Part shown: positions 15,390 to 21,040 of the stretch, in pieces
How the letters are laid out: every line of letters starts with the position of its first letter
Numbering within the stretch: the stretch's first letter is position 1
Source: an uncultured Clostridia bacterium
GTDB taxonomy: Bacteria; Bacillota_A; Clostridia; Christensenellales; CAG-138
Assembly (NCBI GenBank): GCA_946623765.1
Contig: CAMORL010000011.1
Location: forward strand, 1 to 21,040
Direction of reading: 5' to 3'
Length of the DNA stretch: 21,040 bases
Notes under the pieces: model-generated
The model's input: only the letters and a program-made list of their open reading frames with translations
The model's database searches: none
What the model was told of the DNA's origin: nothing
Program-made: the position numbers and the translations under genes

Positions 15390-15840
15390 CTCCCACGGAT
15401 CGACAGAAAACATCCGCGGCTTTCTGAAAGCGCTGGGTCCGGTCGACGCGCTGTGGCATCTCGGCGATCATGCCGAGGACGCGCCGGAGATCGCGCAGAT
15501 TCTGAACTGCGGGTTTGTTTCCGTTGCCGGAAACTGCGATCCCTTCTCCGCCTCTCCGCTCACCTATACCGTAGAATGGCACAAGAAGCGTATTCTGCTG
15601 CTGCACGGACATACGGTATTCGGCAGACAGCATCTTTACTATGCCGCAAAGCAGGAAAACGCGGACGCGGTGCTGTTCGGGCACTCGCATGTCGCATCGA
15701 TCGAAACGTACGACGGGCTTCTGATGCTGAATCCCGGAAGCCTCTCGCGTCCGAGAAGCTCCAAAGGTCCGAGTATTGCGCTTATAACGCTGACCGACGA
15801 TTCGATGGACGCCGAACTCCTGTTTTTGAACAATCTTTGA
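15364..15840 (+). CDS. YfcE/MJ0936-type metallophosphoesterase
   Basis: This is a small cytoplasmic phosphodiesterase of the calcineurin-like superfamily. Family members hydrolyse artificial phosphodiesters with Mn2+ or Ni2+; the natural substrate is not settled. The 158-residue product keeps the complete dimetal site: D9 and H11 (SDSHG), D35 (LGDH), N57 in GNCD, H81 (LLHGH), and H107 and H109 (FGHSH), then LNPGS. GNCD in place of GNHD is usual in this subfamily. AGGGAGG lies before the ATG inside rdgB, and the 26-bp overlap suggests coupled translation. It is the last gene of the rqcH operon; no T-tailed terminator follows before the next promoter. Confidence 0.93.
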   Translation: MSRIAVVSDSHGSTENIRGFLKALGPVDALWHLGDHAEDAPEIAQILNCGFVSVAGNCDPFSASPLTYTVEWHKKRILLLHGHTVFGRQHLYYAAKQENADAVLFGHSHVASIETYDGLLMLNPGSLSRPRSSKGPSIALITLTDDSMDAELLFLNNL

Positions 15841-15863
15841 CCGCGTATTATTCACAATTTTTC

Positions 15864-15909
15864 AACAGTTTTATGCATTGACAATCCCGGTGATTGTCAT
15901 TAAACTGTT
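15864..15909. repeat. Nested inverted repeat covering the carboxypeptidase promoter
   Basis: Inner arms TGACAATC (15879-15886) and GATTGTCA (15892-15899) flank CCGGT. Outer arms AACAGTTT (15864-15871) and AAACTGTT (15902-15909) flank the inner pair. Both pairs are perfect 8-bp inverted repeats. Together they include the -35, the spacer and the -10. There is no T run, so it is not a standard terminator. It may be a repressor site for the wall-hydrolase genes. Confidence 0.55.
15878..15906 (+). promoter_or_regulatory. Promoter of the carboxypeptidase pair (TTGACA-17-TAAACT)
   Basis: TTGACA (15878-15883), 17-bp spacer, TAAACT (15901-15906). The start codon at 15946 lies about 33 nt past the expected start of transcription, with GAAAGG as the ribosome binding site. 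The -35 forms part of one arm of the inner inverted repeat. Confidence 0.75.
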
Positions 15910-15945
15910 ATCAGACACGAATGTTTCCGAAAGGTTTATGATATT

Positions 15946-17535
15946 ATGAAAAGAATACTGTCCCTTGTTTTTTCTGCGCTTTTGTTCTTCGGTTCCCTTT
16001 TCTTTCTGCCGGTCTCCGAAGCAGGCGCAGATTCTTTTTCCCTGAGTTCCGTCTATGAACCGTACTTTATCCTTGTCAATGCGGATTCGCCGACGAAATC
16101 CTATCGCGGCATCGAGCAGGACGCGGACAAGCAGGTCTACCCTGCGAGCACGACGAAGATCCTGACCTGCATCATTGCGCTCGAGCGCGGCAATCTCAAG
16201 GATATGGTGACCGTTTCGCACAACGCGGTGAATTTCGGACGCGGCAATTCGCTCATGGGACTTCAGGAAGGCGATCAGTATACCCTTGAAGACCTTCTGT
16301 ACGGCATGATGCTGCCGTCCGGCAACGACGCGGCAATCGCGATTGCGGAACACATTGCGGGCAGCACCGAAGCGTATGCCGAACTGATGAATCAGAAGGC
16401 AAGCGAGCTCGGCATGACGCATTCGCATTTCGTGACCGTGCACGGCAAGCAGAACGACAACCACTATACGACCGTGCGCGACATGGCGATTCTCACCGCG
16501 TACGCGCTGAACACCAGCGAAAAGAGCAGCGATTTCCGCAAGATCGTCGGAACCGGAAAGTATACCGCGTCTTCCGGTCCCCGCGCGCTGCCGCTCGTCA
16601 ATTCAAACCGTATGATTATCGACGCACCGGTCACCGAAACGCTCACGAATCCGGCATCCTGTCTCTATCCGGACGCGATCGGCGTCAAGACCGGCGACAC
16701 CGCGAAGGCGGGCAAATGCCTCATCGCGGCTGCAGAGCGCGACGGCGTTACGCTGATCGCGGTGCTTTACGGCGGAACGCTCGGCGATCCCGATTACAAC
16801 GACGGATGGACCGACCAGCAGAAGGATAAATACAACATCAGGCGGTTCAACGATGCCGCTGCGATGTTTGACTATGCATTCGCCGATATGATGCATTCCG
16901 TTACCGTCGGCGAACTTGCAAACCACGGCATGCCTCTGACCTTTGACGTACAGATCAACAATGCTTCCCCCGAGGATTCCAACGGCGGCGTTCTGACCGC
17001 GAATGCGGATCTGTCCACCGACATGAGCGTTTCCGTTCTTCAGCCGGATCCGAATGCAAATCCTACCGATATTGAAATCGAGGCGCTCCCGACCTTTACG
17101 AACGTCTATGCGCCGATCAGTGAAGGCACGGTCATCGGCAGCGTCATCTACCGCTATAAGGACAAGACCATTTTAAGCGCAAATCTGCTCGCGTCGCGCA
17201 GCATCAAGGAGGGTACCGCACAGACCCAGATCGCACCCGCCCCGTCCTCCGACGGCGCCGTGCAGGGCAGTCTGATCGGCGGTCCGAATTCGACGAGCGT
17301 CAATCCGACGGACGACGGCACGCCGATCGGCGAAGCGACCGGAAGCTGCGGTCTGCCGAAAGAGATCCAGTGGATCCCGATCGTGCTCGTCATCGTCTTT
17401 GTGCTGCTGCTCATCTGCGTGGTGCTGTTTGTACTCTATCTGCGCGCAGAAGCAAAGCGCCGCAAGCGCGCAGCCGCACGCCGCCGCGCAAGACAGCGCG
17501 CAATGCAAAACGGACAAAGCGACATACGCCGCTGA
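15946..17535 (+). CDS. D-alanyl-D-alanine carboxypeptidase, membrane-anchored (PBP5-like)
   Basis: This serine DD-carboxypeptidase (peptidase S11) trims the terminal D-Ala from peptidoglycan stem peptides outside the cell. The 529-residue product has a signal peptide (about 1-28). Its active-site motifs are S68-TTK71 (PASTTK), S125-G-N127 (MLPSGNDAAIAIAEH) and K248-TG (GVKTGDTAKAGKC). A PBP5-type C-terminal beta domain covers about 320-420. It ends in a low-complexity linker, a transmembrane helix at about 476-499 (WIPIVLVIVFVLLLICVVLF) and a strongly basic tail rich in Arg. PBP5 usually has an amphipathic anchor, so a true C-terminal helix with a long basic cytoplasmic tail is a variation. 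It is 12 nt from its paralogue downstream. Sporulation-linked DacF-type roles are possible but not shown. Confidence 0.93.
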   Translation: MKRILSLVFSALLFFGSLFFLPVSEAGADSFSLSSVYEPYFILVNADSPTKSYRGIEQDADKQVYPASTTKILTCIIALERGNLKDMVTVSHNAVNFGRGNSLMGLQEGDQYTLEDLLYGMMLPSGNDAAIAIAEHIAGSTEAYAELMNQKASELGMTHSHFVTVHGKQNDNHYTTVRDMAILTAYALNTSEKSSDFRKIVGTGKYTASSGPRALPLVNSNRMIIDAPVTETLTNPASCLYPDAIGVKTGDTAKAGKCLIAAAERDGVTLIAVLYGGTLGDPDYNDGWTDQQKDKYNIRRFNDAAAMFDYAFADMMHSVTVGELANHGMPLTFDVQINNASPEDSNGGVLTANADLSTDMSVSVLQPDPNANPTDIEIEALPTFTNVYAPISEGTVIGSVIYRYKDKTILSANLLASRSIKEGTAQTQIAPAPSSDGAVQGSLIGGPNSTSVNPTDDGTPIGEATGSCGLPKEIQWIPIVLVIVFVLLLICVVLFVLYLRAEAKRRKRAAARRRARQRAMQNGQSDIRR

Positions 17536-17547
17536 GGAGAGTATCCT

Positions 17548-18942
17548 ATGAAAAAAACCGTCCTCTGCCTGTTCCTGAGTCTTTTGCTCCTTCCGTTCCG
17601 GGGAATCGCCGAATCCTCCGAATCGACAGAATTCGATCTCAGGTCACTCGCGGAGGACACTGTATTTTTGGCGAATCTCGACGATCCCGAGCACGCGATC
17701 CTCGGCCTTGAACGCAATGCGGACAAGAAACGCTATCCGGCGAGCACGACAAAAATCATGACCTGCATCATTGCGCTCGAGCAATCCGACCCGGAAGAGA
17801 TCGTTTCGGTCAGCAAACGCGCCGTGAATCTGTCCGAAAAGAATTCCAAGATGGGAATCCAGCCCGGCGAAACCTGGCGCATGATCGACCTTCTGTACGG
17901 GCTGATGCTTCCCTCCGGCAACGACGCGGCGATCGCGATCGCGGAACATATCGGCGGCAGCATCGACGGGTTTGCCGAGCTGATGAACAAAAAAGCGGAA
18001 TCGCTCGGCATGCGCGATACGCATTATAAAAACCCGCACGGGCTTCACAACGGCGATCATTATACGACCGCGCGCGATCTTGCGAAAATCGCCGCATACG
18101 CGATGGAAAACGAGACCTTCCGCGAGATCGTCTCAACACCCGAATACACCGTGCATTCTCTCGAAGGACGCAAAATCGTTCTGCGCAGCGCAAACCGTCT
18201 TCTGCGCGATGAAACCGCGGAATCCTACAAGCCGTATTCCTGTCTTTACGACAATGCGATCGGGATCAAAACCGGCAGCACGCATCTTGCGGGCAAGTGT
18301 CTCGTCGCCGCAGCCAGAAAGAACGACACCACCTATCTTCTGGTGCTGCTGCACGGCGAAACCGCGCCGGACAGCGCAAAAGGACGCGCGCGCGACAAGT
18401 ATTCCGCGCAGCGTTTTTACGACGCGATCGACCTCTTCGAGTACGCATTTGAGCACGATACCGTGACGGTCGACGTCAACGACCTGATCGAACGGAGCCT
18501 GCCGCAAAGCTATGTCGCGTTCCCGGATCCGAGCGAATCTCTGGCAACCGAAGCGCTTTACCGGATCGAATGGGACACGACCGACACGCTGACGATGCCG
18601 CGCTGGATTGCCGACGGGTTCCTGAAGGATCCGTTTCCCGAAGAAAACCTGCGCTATACCGTCGACTCCTTCCGCACGCCCGTCGGCGAACCGGCGGGAA
18701 CCGTAACCGTCGAAACGGACGGAAAGACCGTGTTCAAGGGCACGCTGATCGTCGACGAATATACCTATCCGCCGACGCCGGAGCCGACGCTCGCGCCGAC
18801 CTTCCGTGTCGTTGAGGAAACCGCCGAACCGACGCCGTCTTCTGTGCCCTCCCCCGTTCCGTCTGCAATTCCGCTTCCCACCGAACCGCCCAGGCGCGGC
18901 GGATGGTTCTTCCGTCTGTTCCGCTGCAGCAGAGACGACTAA
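17548..18942 (+). CDS. D-alanyl-D-alanine carboxypeptidase, second tandem copy
   Basis: This is a paralogue of the gene just upstream with the same peptidase S11 catalytic motifs: S66-TTK69 (PASTTK), S123-G-N125 (LPSGNDAAIAIAEH) and K241-TG (GIKTGSTHLAGKC). The 464-residue product has a signal peptide (MKKTVLCLFLSLLLLPFRGI then AES). The C-terminal end differs: instead of a membrane helix it has a Pro/Thr-rich linker (about 405-450) and a short basic aromatic end, GGWFFRLFRC, that could act as an amphipathic anchor. GAGGAG precedes the ATG, and the 12-nt gap indicates one operon. The two copies probably arose by tandem duplication and then diverged in anchoring. Its stop codon overlaps that of the convergent NlpC/P60 gene. 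Confidence 0.93.
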   Translation: MKKTVLCLFLSLLLLPFRGIAESSESTEFDLRSLAEDTVFLANLDDPEHAILGLERNADKKRYPASTTKIMTCIIALEQSDPEEIVSVSKRAVNLSEKNSKMGIQPGETWRMIDLLYGLMLPSGNDAAIAIAEHIGGSIDGFAELMNKKAESLGMRDTHYKNPHGLHNGDHYTTARDLAKIAAYAMENETFREIVSTPEYTVHSLEGRKIVLRSANRLLRDETAESYKPYSCLYDNAIGIKTGSTHLAGKCLVAAARKNDTTYLLVLLHGETAPDSAKGRARDKYSAQRFYDAIDLFEYAFEHDTVTVDVNDLIERSLPQSYVAFPDPSESLATEALYRIEWDTTDTLTMPRWIADGFLKDPFPEENLRYTVDSFRTPVGEPAGTVTVETDGKTVFKGTLIVDEYTYPPTPEPTLAPTFRVVEETAEPTPSSVPSPVPSAIPLPTEPPRRGGWFFRLFRCSRDD

Positions 18943-19643
18943 ACGACAAAGGGGATTCCGAGCGCGAAGCAGGTATTTTTGCCTGCGATCCCGTCCGCTT
19001 TCAATCCGCACGATCTTTGGAACCGCTTCACGGCGCGTTCCGTTTTTTTACCGAAAACGCCGTCAGTCTGTCCCGGATCGAAGCCTTTGTCCTTCAGCGC
19101 GATCTGCAATTCGCGAACGTCACCGCCGCGCATGTAGGGATGCGTCAGACGAAGTTCCCGCGACGACCAGAAAGGCGGACGACCGAAACAGTCCCAGCCG
19201 GAGATTCGGCTTTCCACGACGCCGACGTCCCTGCCCTTCGCTTCGATGACACGGTCGCGGTCAATCGCGTAGCCAACATGCACCGCACGTCCGCCGCTCA
19301 TCCGAAACGCCATGTCGCCTTCTCGCACTTCGCTGCGGTCGATTCTTTCGGAGAGCTTTCTGAGACCGTCGGCGTTGAGATCGTGATCGATCATGTCATG
19401 CTTCAGAAAATAGTAGCAGCCGAGCCCGGAGCAGTCGAATGCGCGCAGCACGTCGCCGTAGCCGAGACGTACCTCTTTTTCCCAATGCGCGATCGCGCGG
19501 TCCGCGTTGCGTTTCGTCTTTTCACGCCTGCGAATCCACTCCCGTGTGATCGTAGGCTTTTTCTGTCCCTGAGCGCCCCAGACGTAGATGCTGTGATTCT
19601 TAACCTGTTCGTTGAGATACGTTGTAAAATCCGATGCTTTCAT
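18939..19643 (-). CDS. NlpC/P60-like hydrolase with peptidoglycan-binding domain
   Basis: The 234-residue product combines an N-terminal NlpC/P60-like papain-fold domain with a C-terminal peptidoglycan-binding domain. In the first, C71 lies in FDCSGLGCYYFL and H122 in AVHVGYAIDRDRVIEA. The second (about 166-228) reads YMRGGDVRELQIALKDKGFD, then TDGVFGKKTERAVKRFQRS and ADGIAGKNT. Such enzymes cut peptide bonds in the cell wall. There is no signal peptide or membrane helix. This is more typical of phage endolysins than of housekeeping secreted hydrolases, yet no phage genes surround it. The ATG at 19643 is preceded by GGGGAGG, but that ribosome binding site lies in the stem of a hairpin. Its 3' end overlaps the convergent carboxypeptidase gene by four bases. 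Confidence 0.87.
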   Translation of the reverse strand: MKASDFTTYLNEQVKNHSIYVWGAQGQKKPTITREWIRRREKTKRNADRAIAHWEKEVRLGYGDVLRAFDCSGLGCYYFLKHDMIDHDLNADGLRKLSERIDRSEVREGDMAFRMSGGRAVHVGYAIDRDRVIEAKGRDVGVVESRISGWDCFGRPPFWSSRELRLTHPYMRGGDVRELQIALKDKGFDPGQTDGVFGKKTERAVKRFQRSCGLKADGIAGKNTCFALGIPFVV

Positions 19644-19648
19644 ATAAA

Positions 19649-19683
19649 AATCCTCCCCTTCATTGTATGTGAAGAGGAGGATT
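19649..19683 (-). terminator. Hairpin after the DUF2804 gene that also contains the NlpC/P60 gene's ribosome binding site
   Basis: On the minus strand AATCCTCCTCTTCA (19683-19670), a 7-nt loop and TGAAGGGGAGGATT (19662-19649) pair over 14 positions with one A-G mismatch, followed by TTTATATG. It looks like the terminator of the upstream gene. The 3' arm holds GGGGAGG, 8 nt before the next ATG, so the folded form would hide the ribosome binding site. Confidence 0.75.
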
Positions 19684-19703
19684 CGCTGTGCATCACGCAG
19701 CGC

Positions 19704-20732
19704 TTACCACTTGTTGAAGACCTTTTCGGCAAAGCCGGTAAAGTCCGAAAGCGTGACAGTCGTTCCGTCGTTGAGCTTCACCGTGCCGGAAAATCTGCCG
19801 AACACCTGATGCTGATCGGAACAGATGATCTTCACGTCGGTTTTGGACGCGCGATCGAGAATCGGCGTAAACAGAAGATCGACACGTCCCTCGTCGTCGG
19901 TAAAATGCCACGTCGACAGCAGATCGTCCGTTCCGTCCGCGCTTTTGGGAATCCCGAAATCCACGCGTCCGAGCTTATGCGCTGCCCCGTCGTAAAAGAG
20001 CATGTTCTCGCTTGCCGCGCTCGTGTTTCCGAATCCGTATCCGAGATTGAATCCGAATACATGTCCGTCGATCTCGCCCTGCGCCGCGCTCCAGTACCAC
20101 GTGTTTTTGTAGGTCCATACGCCTCTGCCCCAATCAAGCAGTCCGAAGGTATCTTTCGAATCGAGGTCGATCCGATCGCTGCCGACCGAAAACCATCCCG
20201 ACGCGCGCATACCGACGATCTTTTGATTGTAATAGAAATGTCCCTTCTTTTCAAACGGCGTTGCGATGACCATGGAGTCCTTCGGCTCCTCGGTCAGCAG
20301 GATATCGCATTGAAACGGCTTGCCGTCGCGGAAGCGGTCGATCGAGAACGTCAGGCGTCTCCCCTCCTCCGTGTGCACATAAGCGCCGGAAGCGTTTTTC
20401 AGCGTTTTACGCACGTCTCCCCGGGCTGAGGAAGCCGGAAACCCGGTTTTCCCCATCGGCAGCCAGAACATCGGCGAAACGGTCGTTTCCGTCGCGTTTT
20501 CAAAGTCCAGTACGGAAGCCGACAAAAGCCCCATATAGCCGTTGTCGTCGATCGTCAGCGCAACGCCCCATCGGTCGTTTGTGATGAGATAGTAGTCCCA
20601 TTCCTTTATGCGCAGTTTTGATGCTTTGATTGCTTTGCGATCGTATGTTTTCAGAAGCGCCGTCGCATAACCGGGCTCGGAAAGATTGCCGTCCGCATTC
20701 AGAAGCGGACCGGGACCGAATCGATGCTGCAT
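19704..20732 (-). CDS. DUF2804 family protein
   Basis: The 342-residue product contains the features of DUF2804, a family of unknown function whose fold is thought to be lipocalin/AttH-like. Visible features are IKEWDYYLITNDRWGVALTI, then GLLDWGRGVWTYKNTWYWSA and GHVFGFNLGYGFGNTSAASE near the C-terminal half. There is no signal peptide or membrane helix. I start at the ATG at 20732 (MQHRFGPGPLLNADG) because GGAGGG lies 6 nt upstream and family members begin near here; the longer reading adds ten residues and crosses a terminator. It lies between a GGGtGRT-family gene and an NlpC/P60 gene, separated from each by a hairpin. The function cannot be derived from context. Confidence 0.85.
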   Translation of the reverse strand: MQHRFGPGPLLNADGNLSEPGYATALLKTYDRKAIKASKLRIKEWDYYLITNDRWGVALTIDDNGYMGLLSASVLDFENATETTVSPMFWLPMGKTGFPASSARGDVRKTLKNASGAYVHTEEGRRLTFSIDRFRDGKPFQCDILLTEEPKDSMVIATPFEKKGHFYYNQKIVGMRASGWFSVGSDRIDLDSKDTFGLLDWGRGVWTYKNTWYWSAAQGEIDGHVFGFNLGYGFGNTSAASENMLFYDGAAHKLGRVDFGIPKSADGTDDLLSTWHFTDDEGRVDLLFTPILDRASKTDVKIICSDQHQVFGRFSGTVKLNDGTTVTLSDFTGFAEKVFNKW

Positions 20733-20749
20733 ATATCCCTCCAAAATGG

Positions 20750-20773
20750 AAAAGGAGGGCATTGAAGCCCTCC
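20750..20773 (-). terminator. Terminator of the GGGtGRT gene, able to compete with a ribosome-site hairpin
   Basis: On the minus strand GGAGGGC (20773-20767), loop TTCAAT and GCCCTCC (20760-20754) are followed by TTTT, 10 nt past the stop. The 3' arm CCCTCC could instead pair with GGAGGG (20743-20738), the ribosome binding site of the DUF2804 gene. Confidence 0.8.
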
Positions 20774-20783
20774 CATGTTTTGA

Positions 20784-21040
20784 TTATTTCAGGCTTTCCG
20801 CGATCGCAACCGCAACTGCAACCGTTGCGCCGACCATCGGGTTGTTGCCCATGCCGATGAGACCCATCATCTCGACGTGCGCCGGAACGGAGCTGGAGCC
20901 CGCGAACTGCGCATCGCTGTGCATTCTGCCCATGGTGTCGGTCATGCCGTAGGAAGCGGGACCTGCCGCCATGTTGTCCGGATGAAGCGTTCTGCCCGTG
21001 CCGCCGCCGGATGCCACGGAGAAGTACTTCTTGCCGTTCT
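20784..21040 (-). CDS. GGGtGRT family protein, C-terminal part (runs off right edge)
   Basis: The minus-strand frame is open from the window edge and ends at 20784, giving 84 residues of the C-terminus. It reads NGKKYFSVASGGGTGRTLHP then DNMAAGPASYGMTDTMGRMH and ends MGNNPMVGATVAVAVAIAES-LK. The GGGTGRT motif is the defining signature of the GGGtGRT protein family (about 330 residues), which is common in Clostridia and related anaerobes and has no known function. The real start lies outside the window; the in-frame GTG at 21017 is an internal valine codon, not a start. A terminator follows the stop. Confidence 0.85.
   Translation of the reverse strand, partial: NGKKYFSVASGGGTGRTLHPDNMAAGPASYGMTDTMGRMHSDAQFAGSSSVPAHVEMMGLIGMGNNPMVGATVAVAVAIAESLK

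Noticed and set aside
19649..19683. Plus-strand terminator for the carboxypeptidase operon
   Set aside because: It is 700 bp downstream, and on the plus strand the stem is followed by CGCTGTG with no T run.

Overview
The window looks like chromosomal DNA from a low-branching, moderately GC-rich member of the Bacillota, most likely class Clostridia from an anaerobic community. The reasons are the conserved Gram-positive order yqfC-yqfD-phoH-ybeY-cdd-era-yqzL-recO with two endospore-lineage genes, a perfect CIRCE/HrcA operator before groES-groEL, a PPi-dependent pyruvate phosphate dikinase, a type I dockerin on a secreted protein, an RqcH-type NFACT protein, and AGGAGG-like ribosome binding sites. 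No rRNA, tRNA, CRISPR array, insertion sequence or prophage block is visible. Genus-level assignment is not possible from the sequence alone.

Layout. Positions 1-1132 (minus) hold the N-terminal part of ppdK, which runs off the left edge. Positions 1227-6244 (minus) are a tightly packed operon, yqfC-yqfD-phoH-ybeY-cdd-era-yqzL-recO. Most junctions overlap, and a hairpin terminator closes it. Positions 6319-8199 (minus) encode a secreted protein with an N-terminal dockerin and a 5'-nucleotidase-like body whose metal-binding motifs are eroded. Positions 8322-10238 (minus) are groES-groEL. The 212-bp divergent gap 10239-10450 carries CIRCE, a consensus groES promoter, and a copA promoter whose -10 lies in a perfect 14-bp palindrome only 6 nt from the copA start codon. 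On the plus strand follow copA, rpsT (TTG start), rqcH-rdgB-YfcE-type phosphoesterase (overlapping), then two tandem D,D-carboxypeptidases behind a promoter buried in a nested inverted repeat. The right end (minus) holds, in transcription order, the tail of a GGGtGRT-family gene, a DUF2804 gene, and an NlpC/P60 plus peptidoglycan-binding protein. These last genes are separated by hairpins that contain or compete for the next gene's Shine-Dalgarno sequence.

How the parts fit. Much of the window is housekeeping: ribosome maturation and quality control (era, ybeY, rpsT, rqcH), protein folding (groESL), nucleotide hygiene and salvage (cdd, rdgB), DNA repair (recO), copper export (copA) and cell-wall trimming (two carboxypeptidases, the NlpC/P60 protein). 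The less ordinary items are the dockerin-tagged degenerate nucleotidase, an Asp-to-Asn change at position 97 of RqcH, loss of the His-Pro proline in CopA, the probable leaderless copA transcript, and hairpins overlapping ribosome binding sites. Five of seven good vegetative promoters use TTGCAA or TTGCAT as the -35 box rather than TTGACA. No clearly new multi-gene system is apparent. All gaps between genes are under 300 bp and are described in the entries.
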